6,156 bases of DNA from Paludibacter sp. (GTDB lineage Bacteria > Bacteroidota > Bacteroidia > Bacteroidales > Paludibacteraceae). How positions within the stretch are numbered: the stretch's first letter is position 1; each line of letters opens with the position of its first letter. Location of the stretch: NCBI GenBank assembly GCA_024709185.1, contig JANJXE010000131.1:1-6156 (forward strand), given 5' to 3'. Under the pieces are notes generated by a model that was not told the origin of the DNA, ran no database searches, and saw nothing but the letters and a program-made list of their open reading frames with translations. This document shows, piece after piece, positions 1 to 6,107 of this stretch. A program made the position numbers and the translations under genes.

Positions 1-611
1 GATTGGGCATTAATAGTCCCATCGACGGTTAAATCGCCTTTCACAACCAGGTTATCTGATTGAATCGTTTGAGTGCCGGTGCCCGTAAGAGTTAAATGAT
101 GGAACTTTGAATTCGCATTGGCATGTATCGTTTGATTCTCACCATTGTAAATAAAGGTACTAGGACCATTAAAAGACCCAATTATGGTTCCACTTGTGGT
201 TAATGTGCCTTTCACTGTAACTGTTGCACCATCCAGTAAAATCAGGCTATCGCCTTCTGTAACCAGATTGTGAAAAACGACATTGCCGGAAATGGACGCT
301 TTTTTAGTTTTAAATTTAACAGTGCTGTTTTCCTGTGCCACAAAAGACCCCTTGTTATCCCAGGTAGGTGTCCCCTGATTATCAGCCTGAGAGCCATAAA
401 CTTCAATCGTACTGCCTGATGCAGCGGTAACTGTTCTTCCGGGTTGAATTTCAATTGTTTTAGCAGACATTACTTCTGTATCTCTCAACGATAGATCACG
501 ATTAGAGGTTGTAGGAAATACAACATTACTGGTAGTAGTGGGGATCAATCCTCCGTTCCAGTTGGAAGTAGTTGTTAAGTTTGTTGTTGCAGCTCCTAGC
601 CAAATGTAATC
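1..611 (-). repeat. Second SNW module with degenerate beta-strand repeats (residues 1105-1307, continuing outside)
   Basis: The module restarts with DYIWLGAATTNLTTTSNWNGG (1105-1125), then LIPTTTSNVVFP, matching the head of the first module 405 residues earlier but with Asn in place of Cys718. It has units of the same kind: WDNKGSFVAQENSTVKF (1188-1204) with VVFHNLV (1215-1221), and TSGTIIGSFNGPSTFIYNG with FHHLTLTG (1274-1281), then LVVKGDLTVDGTINAQ up to the window edge. The repeat is unfinished at position 1, so more units and the protein's C-terminus lie beyond. Confidence 0.68.
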
Positions 612-3600
612 GCTGGCCGATTCTTTACCGGTTACCATCCAGATTTTAGCACGGCTTTGAGGAGTAGAGGTGTCATTTAAATATGTTTGTTCGCCAAAGT
701 ATTCTTCTGCAGCTATATATCGTATGCCGTGTCCTGCGAGTGTAATCCAATTGTTTTGTGTGTCAAGAACTGTTTTTCCGTGCTCATGTGGACTTGTGCC
801 ATTATAAGGAATATGATGATCCCAATAAATCAGCCGACTTTCAGTTAGGGTGTCAAGTTCCGTTTGTTGATATGCTAATTTAAGTGTAAAAAGTGTTGGT
901 GTATTCCCTCCAGTACGTACTATCTGATAGGTGCGTTGAACTGTATTGTTTTTCTTTCCATGCCGCACTCCTATCCTGGGTATAAATTTCATTTGGGTAG
1001 GCAGTGTTCCCCCGCCATAAAAACGAATTGAGGTATTTGCATTACCAAAGGTGTACTCTGTATCTGCATTGATCGTGGTGCGCACAATTCTACCTGTTAC
1101 ATCTCCGGTCCCGGTAGTAGTAGCGTTTGCTCCCATGTAAAGGGTGTTGGAGCTTGCTAAAATGTCAGCATTATATACTGAATTCCAGTCCAGTGCTCCG
1201 TAAACAGGGTTCATATCCAGTCCCCCTTTGGTAGCTGAAGGATTTGTTGATGCAAGATACAGCACTCCATTTACAGTCAAATCGCTTTTTCCATTTACAC
1301 CTGCAGTATTGCTTATCGTCAGATTATTATAGATAGTGGTTCCTGTAATGTCCTGAGCGGTAGATCCGTTAAAAACTACTGTTCCTGTGTTATTGCTATA
1401 TGTACCGTTGTTGGTCCAGTGGCCGGTTATATTTAAGGTGAAAGCTGGTCCGGTAAGGGTTTTGGAAGCACTGATGGTCAGATTGTTAAAGGTGGTAGTG
1501 GAACTGCCTGAAATAGCCGAGGTGTTGCTTTCGGCAATGCCGGCATCGTAACTGAAATTAACCGTTGTGCCCGAAGAGGCTGTGAAAGTGCCGTTGTTTA
1601 TCCAATTGCTATACACTGCCAACGTTGTGGTACCGTTCATAGTGAGCGTGGCTCCGGTGTCGATGGTCAGCGTTTTACAAACTGCATCTGCGGTGCCTAT
1701 TGAAGGTTGATTACCACCAATAGGGGATGCGGGAAGAATTACATCGGTGGTTGACGTAGGAATGCCTCCACACCAGTTACTCTCCGAATTCCATTCGGTT
1801 GAATAGCCCAGCCATGTTCCATTGGGATTTACCGTGACTGTGTACGATACACAGCTGGTTGCTCCACAACTTCCCTCAGCTCTTGCGTAATACGTGGTTG
1901 TGATGGTTGGAGCTACTGTAAGTGTTCGACCTCCATTGCTTAAGCCCGTTGCAATGACAGTTCCACTACCACAGCCTTCAGTGTACCACTTCCAGGTGGC
2001 GTTTTGACCTAATTCTCCATCCACCAGCGAGAGCGCTACCGATGTTCCCGGACAAACCGCAGTAGAAGGCGATGCTGTAATGGAACTTGCTGCTGTTGAG
2101 GGTGATCCATCGGATCCAACGATAAAACTGGCAGAGCTGGACGCACAGGACTGAATGGTGACAGTCATATTGTATGTGCCCGCTGCTAATCCTGTTAGAT
2201 TTTTATTCGTAGATGTAAAACTATCACCGGTCCAGCTGTAGGTTGATAAATCGGTACGCTGGGTAGTGCCATTGATTGTTCCATTGGTGCCAACAGGTGT
2301 TTTGGTAAGGGAGGAGCCGGTAGTCTCAAAGAAATTGTATCCTGCAATCAGACCTGTATTGCCACTTGCATACTGATAGGGAGTGGAAGCAAGGTTAATA
2401 ATTTCCTGAGTTGACAGCACACGGTTCCAGAACCCGACTTTCAGCATTTGTCCGTCGAAAAAGTTGGCTGTGCCCACATTCCACACATAGCCTCCAATGC
2501 GTGCAGTGTTTGTTGACGTTCCATAATTAACGGGAGAGGTGAGTGTCCCGTGTGTTGTCGAAGCCACTTGTATTCCATCTACGAAAATAAACAGATTTTG
2601 ACCGTTACCCGTAGCTGCAACGTGATGCCATCCTCCATCACGCGGATAAGCGGTAGGAGAACTGAGTAAGGATAGGTTGAGACCGTTTACCCTCACCTCC
2701 ATTGAACCATCCGTGGTAAATCCAAATTCAATGGCATCGTCCTGGCCGAAAAAGCTGTTGCGGTTGTAAACTGATGTTTTGATCCAACCTTCAAGCGTAA
2801 AAGCTGAGAGCCCGTTCAGTGAACTTTCGCCTAAATCAACATAATTGGCTGATGCAGGTGTAAAACTTAGAGCAATGGGAATGTTTGTTAGGGTTATGGC
2901 ACCATTGGAAAGCGTGGTACAGGTTGTGTTTGTTACTGTTCCTTCAGGAGTGGTCATTTTGCGTACAATCAGTGGTGTGACTGAAGTTGCCGTTTCACCA
3001 GCGACAGTAACGGCAATAAATCCTGAACTCGCACCAGCAGGAAGTGTTGCTGTAATTTGGGTATTGCTTACAACTGTAAAGCTGCTGACTGGCGTTCCAT
3101 TGACCGTTACCGCTGTCGTCCCGGTGAAATTTTCACCGTTTATGGTAATGGTCGCTCCTGCACTACTACAAACGGTTGCCGGTGTAAAGCTTGATATAAC
3201 AGTCGAAAGAGCTTTGAAAGTAGCGATTGAACCAGCCCAAAATGTGTTGTTCCCGGTTTGGTCACCTCCGGTTGTAGCTACTCCGGTAGTTGTTACAAGT
3301 CGTTCAAGCGCAAATAAGTCTGCATTGTTGGTAGCAGTTGCATTTGTAGTTATACTATTTGCAATAGCTGTAAACGAATCAGTGATGTTTATTAGCTGGT
3401 ATGCACTACTGGTTAGGCCCACAGCTGCAATCCATACTTGTCGGTTGGTAGTTGTGGTAGCTGTTGGCCCAATAGTTACTTTTCTTAAATTACCATTGGC
3501 ATTGGCGACCTGATCGAGTGGACTGCCGTACAACAAACCACGGTATTCCATAACTGCTGCAGCCGAGAACCATGTACTGGATCCGGCATGCGTAAAAGTG

Positions 3601-3923
3601 ATTCCAGCAGATGCACTGGTTAGTGAAGTTGTATACCATATTTCTGTAACAACTCCATTGGTACCGGTAGTATGAGTTGCCCGGGTCCAGGTTGCCCCTG
3701 TTTGGGTAACAGATGTTATGGTTGGAGGTACGGTGGATCCACTTCGGGTGGAAACAACCGCAATAAGCGTATTTCCACTTTGTGGCGCCGAACCCAGTGT
3801 CACAGAAAATGAAGTTGCAGCTGTTGATCCTGTACTGCCTGTAGCTGTTTGTATACGCGTTTGGGCGTGAATAAACATGCCACATAGTAGCAAAAAGCTA
3901 AGGATAATATATTGCACTTTCAT
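1..3923 (-). CDS. Large secreted multidomain surface protein (LamG/SprB/IPT/Ig-like), 3' end outside window
   Basis: Read codon by codon, this frame is open from the ATG at 3923-3921 to the window edge: 1307 codons and no stop. Residues 1-20 form a Sec signal peptide (MK start, hydrophobic 6-18, likely cut after Ala20 in IHA|QT). Then follow a beta-rich domain of unrecognised family (about 24-238; GNTLIAVV at 50-57, EIWY at 94-97, VMEYRG at 124-129), an IPT/TIG domain (241-320), a split SprB-type repeat (324-348 and 559-603) enclosing a LamG-like domain (351-535), an Ig-like domain of the CHU_C-associated kind (609-698; WKWY at 644-647, TTTYYARAEG at 675-684, Cys 624, 651, 686, 691), a first SNW module with beta repeats (703-888), a linker domain (900-1088) with a His cluster, and a second SNW module (1105-1307+). 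The composition is rich in Thr, Ser, Asn and Gly. Known family behaviour suggests a cell-surface or released adhesin or binding protein exported by type IX secretion; that role is inferred, and no catalytic domain was recognised in the visible part. It has its own promoter, 240 bases downstream of ychF. Confidence 0.93.
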   Translation of the reverse strand, partial: MKVQYIILSFLLLCGMFIHAQTRIQTATGSTGSTAATSFSVTLGSAPQSGNTLIAVVSTRSGSTVPPTITSVTQTGATWTRATHTTGTNGVVTEIWYTTSLTSASAGITFTHAGSSTWFSAAAVMEYRGLLYGSPLDQVANANGNLRKVTIGPTATTTTNRQVWIAAVGLTSSAYQLINITDSFTAIANSITTNATATNNADLFALERLVTTTGVATTGGDQTGNNTFWAGSIATFKALSTVISSFTPATVCSSAGATITINGENFTGTTAVTVNGTPVSSFTVVSNTQITATLPAGASSGFIAVTVAGETATSVTPLIVRKMTTPEGTVTNTTCTTLSNGAITLTNIPIALSFTPASANYVDLGESSLNGLSAFTLEGWIKTSVYNRNSFFGQDDAIEFGFTTDGSMEVRVNGLNLSLLSSPTAYPRDGGWHHVAATGNGQNLFIFVDGIQVASTTHGTLTSPVNYGTSTNTARIGGYVWNVGTANFFDGQMLKVGFWNRVLSTQEIINLASTPYQYASGNTGLIAGYNFFETTGSSLTKTPVGTNGTINGTTQRTDLSTYSWTGDSFTSTNKNLTGLAAGTYNMTVTIQSCASSSASFIVGSDGSPSTAASSITASPSTAVCPGTSVALSLVDGELGQNATWKWYTEGCGSGTVIATGLSNGGRTLTVAPTITTTYYARAEGSCGATSCVSYTVTVNPNGTWLGYSTEWNSESNWCGGIPTSTTDVILPASPIGGNQPSIGTADAVCKTLTIDTGATLTMNGTTTLAVYSNWINNGTFTASSGTTVNFSYDAGIAESNTSAISGSSTTTFNNLTISASKTLTGPAFTLNITGHWTNNGTYSNNTGTVVFNGSTAQDITGTTIYNNLTISNTAGVNGKSDLTVNGVLYLASTNPSATKGGLDMNPVYGALDWNSVYNADILASSNTLYMGANATTTGTGDVTGRIVRTTINADTEYTFGNANTSIRFYGGGTLPTQMKFIPRIGVRHGKKNNTVQRTYQIVRTGGNTPTLFTLKLAYQQTELDTLTESRLIYWDHHIPYNGTSPHEHGKTVLDTQNNWITLAGHGIRYIAAEEYFGEQTYLNDTSTPQSRAKIWMVTGKESASDYIWLGAATTNLTTTSNWNGGLIPTTTSNVVFPTTSNRDLSLRDTEVMSAKTIEIQPGRTVTAASGSTIEVYGSQADNQGTPTWDNKGSFVAQENSTVKFKTKKASISGNVVFHNLVTEGDSLILLDGATVTVKGTLTTSGTIIGSFNGPSTFIYNGENQTIHANANSKFHHLTLTGTGTQTIQSDNLVVKGDLTVDGTINAQ
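1260..1817 (-). repeat. First SNW module with two degenerate beta-strand repeats (residues 703-888)
   Basis: The module opens TWLGYSTEWNSESNWCGGIP (703-722) followed by TDVILP. Two related units of about 60 residues follow. Unit one has SNWINNGTFTASSGTTVNF (772-790) and later FNNLTIS (812-818). Unit two has GHWTNNGTYSNNTGTVVF (834-851) and IYNNLTIS (864-871), ending DLTVNGVL. The shared pattern is W-NNGT(F/Y)-(N/S)-GT-V-F, about 20 residues, then NNLTIS. It suggests a solenoid or beta-helix stalk; the fold is inferred. The DNA copies are too diverged to align as nucleotide repeats by eye. Confidence 0.7.
2115..2954 (-). other. LamG-like domain nested inside a SprB-type repeat (residues 324-603)
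   Basis: Residues 324-348 look like the front half of a SprB repeat: a Gly-Thr-Val start, a Cys at 335 and then SNGAITLTNI at 339-348. The back half appears only after some 200 residues: YSWTG at 562-566, then NLTGLAAGTYNMTVT at 575-589 and a Cys at 593. Between them sits a LamG/concanavalin-like jelly roll. Its marks are YVDLG at 361-365, FTLEGWIK, a Phe-Gly-Gln-Asp-Asp stretch, WHHVAATG, LFIFVDG, ARIGGY, VGFWNRVLS and LIAGYNFFE ending near 533. Such lectin-like folds bind carbohydrate or calcium in other proteins; the ligand here cannot be told from sequence. I have some recollection of similar nested arrangements in other Bacteroidota surface proteins, so it may be a conserved unit rather than unique. 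Confidence 0.75.
2964..3203 (-). other. IPT/TIG domain (residues 241-320)
   Basis: The segment begins VISSFTPATVCSSAGATITI, continues with GENFTGTTAVTVNGTPVSSF and TQITATLPAGASSG, and ends IAVTVAGETATS. This is the regular IPT/TIG pattern: an initial 'I-SF-P', a 'G-ITI-G-NFTG' turn, 'V-VNG' and 'I-ATLPAGA-SG-I-VTV'. These Ig-like folds act as spacers or binding modules in surface proteins. The domain looks complete at about 80 residues. Confidence 0.85.
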
Positions 3924-4163
3924 TAGGTGTACTGTTTGTGGAAAACAAAATGCAAATATATATAATTATTTCAGTATTGAAACCTATCCAGAGCTCTCTA
4001 AATGCTTTATTTTCAGTATCGGATAATAATTGGATTGTTTAAATAAGAAAAGTGTCAATAAACCGAATATAAATAAATAATTTATTCAAAATTAATCAAA
4101 GGACTAATTCACAATTTACTCAAAAACTGATTGATGATTAGAATTTCCTTTTCATCTTCACCC
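3924..4163. other. AT-rich intergenic region between ychF and the surface protein gene
   Basis: This 240-base gap holds the promoter at 3953-3982. A second, weaker candidate is TAATTTTG on the minus strand (4094-4087), with ATTG (4115-4112) seventeen bases upstream. An AT-only hairpin, AATAAA-TAA-TTTATT, lies at 4072-4086, and an 8-base palindrome AGAGCTCT at 3990-3997 just upstream of the main promoter. I see no GC-rich stem followed by a T tract after ychF, so no intrinsic terminator is called, and no open frame with a recognisable product. Confidence 0.6.
3953..3982 (-). promoter_or_regulatory. Promoter of the large surface protein gene
   Basis: On the minus strand TATATTTG (3960-3953) is a perfect match to the Bacteroidota -7 consensus TAnnTTTG. 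Eighteen bases upstream lies TTTC (3982-3979), one base from the -33 TTTG. Transcription would begin near 3947, giving a leader of about 25 bases before the ATG at 3923. The leader has no Shine-Dalgarno sequence, as is common in the phylum. Confidence 0.65.
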
Positions 4164-5264
4164 TCACACATTAAACCTGAAATGCATGATATCTCCATCC
4201 TGCACTACGTATTCTTTTCCTTCCACAGCCATTTTACCTGCTTCCTTGCAAGCAGCCTCGGAACCAAGTGCCACAAAGTCGTCGTACTTTATCACCTCTG
4301 CCCGGATAAAGCCTTTTTCGAAATCGGTGTGGATCACTCCGGCACATTGCGGGGCTTTCCAACCCTGGTGGAAGGTCCAGGCACGTACTTCCTGTACGCC
4401 AGCTGTAAAATAGGTCTGCAGGTTTAGCAGCTTGTAGGCCGAACGAATCAACCGGGCTACCCCCGACTCCTCCAGACCGGCGGCTTCGAGGTATTCCTGA
4501 CGTTCTTCCCAGGTTTCAAGCTCGGCAATATCGGCTTCGGTGGCAGCGGCAACAACGAGTATCTCTGCGTTTTCATCCTTCACAGCCTCACGAACTGCTT
4601 CCACATAGGCATTGCCGGTGGCTGCACTGGCTTCGTCCACATTACAGATGTACATCACTGGTTTGTCGGTAAGCAAAAACAAATCTTTTATAAACGGACG
4701 CTCGGCCTTGTCAATTTCCACCGTACGGGCCGATTTTCCCTGCATCAGGGCTTCGCGGTAACGCACCAGAATGTCGTACACAATCTTCGCCTGCTTGTCG
4801 CCACCGGTTTGCGCCTGCTTTTGTACCTTGTTAATACGGCTTTCCACAGTTTCCAAATCCTTGAGCTGAAGTTCGGTGTCGATAATCTCCTTGTCGCGCA
4901 CGGGATTGATGCTTCCATCCACATGGGTGATGTTTTCGTTTTCGAAACAACGCAGCACGTGCAGAATGGCATCGGTCTCGCGGATATTTGCCAAAAACTT
5001 ATTGCCCAGTCCTTCGCCCTTGCTGGCACCCTTCACCAGACCGGCAATGTCGACAATCTCTACAGTGGTGGGCACAATTTGCCTCGGATTCACAAGCTCG
5101 GCCAGCTTGGTCAGTCGCTCGTCGGGCACGGTAATCACACCCACATTGGGTTCTATGGTGCAAAACGGAAAATTCGCTGCCTGTGCTTTCGCATTCGATA
5201 AACAGTTGAAAAGAGTCGATTTACCCACATTTGGGAGGCCGACGATACCACATTGTAAAGCCAT
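4164..5264 (-). CDS. ychF: Redox-regulated P-loop ATPase YchF/Ola1 family
   Basis: A 366-residue protein of the usual length for YchF, an Obg-related cytoplasmic P-loop NTPase that associates with the ribosome. YchF/Ola1 proteins prefer ATP to GTP. The sequence shows the Walker A/G1 loop GLPNVGKS at 9-16, G3 as DIAG at 72-75 followed by LVKGASKGEGLGNKFL, the HVLRCF strand at 102-107, and NVDE at 208-211 in place of the NKxD guanine-specificity motif, which is the YchF hallmark. A helical insertion spans about 130-200. The C-terminal TGS domain (about 281-364) carries TYFTAGVQEVRAWTF and WKAPQCAGVIHTDFEKGFIRAEVI, and the protein ends HFRFNV with a TGA stop. The ATG at 5264-5262 puts the Walker loop at the normal distance from the N-terminus. 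The leader just upstream is a heptamer repeat with no Shine-Dalgarno. The gene lies 107 bases after purN on the same strand, and I found no TAnnTTTG promoter in the gap, so read-through from purN is possible. Confidence 0.97.
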   Translation of the reverse strand: MALQCGIVGLPNVGKSTLFNCLSNAKAQAANFPFCTIEPNVGVITVPDERLTKLAELVNPRQIVPTTVEIVDIAGLVKGASKGEGLGNKFLANIRETDAILHVLRCFENENITHVDGSINPVRDKEIIDTELQLKDLETVESRINKVQKQAQTGGDKQAKIVYDILVRYREALMQGKSARTVEIDKAERPFIKDLFLLTDKPVMYICNVDEASAATGNAYVEAVREAVKDENAEILVVAAATEADIAELETWEERQEYLEAAGLEESGVARLIRSAYKLLNLQTYFTAGVQEVRAWTFHQGWKAPQCAGVIHTDFEKGFIRAEVIKYDDFVALGSEAACKEAGKMAVEGKEYVVQDGDIMHFRFNV

Positions 5265-5270
5265 CTTTTT

Positions 5271-5305
5271 TTAATGTTTAATTTTTAATGATTAATGATA
5301 AATGG
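5271..5305. repeat. Heptanucleotide tandem repeat, five units, immediately before ychF
   Basis: On the plus strand the units are TTAATGT, TTAATTT, TTAATGA, TTAATGA and TAAATGG, starting at 5271, 5278, 5285, 5292 and 5299, with consensus TTAATGA. The array ends six bases from the ychF start codon, so it occupies the region where ribosomes would bind. Two more units in the opposite orientation (CCATTAA, TCATTAA on the plus strand) lie at 5385-5398 inside the end of purN, and a partial one at 5331-5339. Confidence 0.7.
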
Positions 5306-5401
5306 GTGCGGTTGAGCAGACGATTTACAGTTAATCATTTTTTGTTTGTTAGTTCTTTATACGTATATAGTTTATTTAGTGCACCCATTAATCATTAATA
5401 A
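5289..5401. repeat. Imperfect inverted repeat, 21-base arms around a 71-base AT-rich core
   Basis: The arms are 5289-5309 and 5381-5401 and match at 19 of 21 positions when one is reverse-complemented; both carry GGGTGC/GCACCC at the inner end and TTAAT-type heptamers outside. The right arm encodes the last residues of PurN (LLMINGC). The core contains the purN stop codon (5372-5374) and a perfect 10-base palindrome TATACGTATA at 5358-5367. It could act as a large RNA stem at the purN 3' end or be a small inserted element; no convincing target-site duplication is visible. Confidence 0.6.
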
Positions 5402-5956
5402 GTTTTCAAGTTGCACCGGAAAGTGCTGTTGTTCGAGTTCGTGGATTTTTTGGGCGACAGTGTCGGGAGTGTCGTCGGGGCTTACTTCGCATTTGGCCTG
5501 GAAGATTACCTTTCCTTCGTCGTAATTTTCATTTACATAATGAATCGTGATTCCGGTTTCGCGTTCGCCTGCTGCCACCACAGCTTCGTGCACGTGATGC
5601 CCATACATGCCTTTTCCGCCAAATTTTGGCAATAAAGCCGGATGAATGTTAATTATTTTGTTGGGGTAAGCGTGTAAAATCGGTTCCGATACCTTCAAAA
5701 GGAAACCCGCCAATACAATAAAATCGATTTCGAAGGCTTCCAGCAGCTTCAAAATGGCCGTTGCTTCCCTGAATTCGGAAGCTGTAAAGGTGTAGGAAGG
5801 TACGCCCAGCTTCCGGGCTCTTTCGTGTACGTAGGCATCGGGTTTGTTCGATACGATAAGAGGCGTCTGAACGTCGGAACTTCCTGAAAAATAGTTAACT
5901 ATGTTTTCGGCGTTCGACCCCGAACCGGAGGCAAAAAGAGCTATTTTAAGAGGCAT
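5372..5956 (-). CDS. purN: Phosphoribosylglycinamide formyltransferase (GAR transformylase)
   Basis: PurN transfers a formyl group from 10-formyltetrahydrofolate to glycinamide ribonucleotide, the third step of purine synthesis, in the cytoplasm. The 194-residue protein has the phosphate-binding loop ASGSGSN at 9-15, VLAGFLLKVS at 81-90, and the catalytic segment INIHPALLPKFGGKGMYGHH at 102-121. The expected catalytic trio is present: Asn103, His105 and Asp146 (in NYDEGKV), equivalent to Asn106, His108 and Asp144 of the E. coli enzyme. The length is normal for the family. I chose the ATG at 5956 because MPLKIALFASGSGSN is the usual start; a frame extending to 6076 adds 40 residues not resembling the family and would run through the promoter region. 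The last residues (LLMINGCTK) lie in an inverted-repeat arm and may be a lineage-specific tail. It is divergent from acpP, a common arrangement in Bacteroidota. Confidence 0.96.
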   Translation of the reverse strand: MPLKIALFASGSGSNAENIVNYFSGSSDVQTPLIVSNKPDAYVHERARKLGVPSYTFTASEFREATAILKLLEAFEIDFIVLAGFLLKVSEPILHAYPNKIINIHPALLPKFGGKGMYGHHVHEAVVAAGERETGITIHYVNENYDEGKVIFQAKCEVSPDDTPDTVAQKIHELEQQHFPVQLENLLMINGCTK

Positions 5957-6023
5957 ACAATCGTTTTTGTTTTGCTCAGTTAAGTGCATTTTGTGCAAAA
6001 ATTGGTAATATTTTCGATAAATT

Positions 6024-6055
6024 TTAGCGTATGTCGATAAAATTACTTTACTTTG
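6024..6055 (+). promoter_or_regulatory. Candidate promoter of acpP
   Basis: TTACTTTG (6048-6055) matches TAnnTTTG at all but one position, with TTAG (6024-6027) twenty bases upstream as a weak -33 box. Transcription would begin near 6061, giving a leader of about 47 bases, very A-rich and without a Shine-Dalgarno. The box is the second of two overlapping TTACTTT copies (6043-6049 and 6048-6054). Confidence 0.5.
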
Positions 6056-6060
6056 CACCG

Positions 6061-6091
6061 CAAAATTAAACAACAAATTTTATTTATCAAC
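6061..6091 (-). promoter_or_regulatory. Candidate promoter of purN
   Basis: On the minus strand TAATTTTG (6068-6061) is a perfect TAnnTTTG -7 box, and GTTG (6091-6088) lies nineteen bases upstream as a three-of-four -33 box. Transcription would begin near 6055 and leave a leader of about 100 bases before the purN ATG. It lies downstream of, and faces, the acpP promoter. Confidence 0.45.
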
Positions 6092-6107
6092 TTAAAAAAC
6101 TAAAATT

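Noticed and set aside
242..454. Minus-strand open frame of 70 codons
   Set aside because: It is out of frame within the second SNW module of the surface protein and has no family resemblance.
2845..3513. Plus-strand open frame of 222 codons rich in Val, Ala and Leu, which could look like a membrane protein
   Set aside because: It lies wholly antisense to the surface protein, and its hydrophobic look follows from Thr/Ala/Asn-rich codons read backwards. It has no recognisable motif and no promoter in front of it.
3490..3885. Minus-strand open frame of 131 codons near the start of the surface protein
   Set aside because: It is an out-of-frame reading of the same DNA; the protein is rich in Tyr, Cys, Asn and Trp without any domain pattern, while the true frame has a signal peptide and continues for 1307 codons.
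3882..3887. Lipoprotein signal reading around Cys14 of the surface protein
   Set aside because: The residue before the Cys is Leu rather than Gly, Ala or Ser, and a good signal-peptidase I site follows at Ala20.
4072..4086. Hairpin AATAAA-TAA-TTTATT as a terminator for ychF
   Set aside because: The stem contains only A and T and is not followed by a T tract, so it is too weak to call.
4131..5274. Several open frames of 75-132 codons on the plus strand and one on the minus strand over ychF
   Set aside because: All overlap the well-supported ychF frame and encode no recognisable protein.
5411..5635. Plus-strand open frame of 74 codons within purN
   Set aside because: It is antisense to the PurN catalytic segment, which is fully conserved on the other strand.
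5957..6076. Upstream extension of purN by 40 residues to an ATG at 6076
   Set aside because: The added residues do not resemble PurN N-termini, and the start would lie upstream of the candidate purN promoter's expected transcription start.
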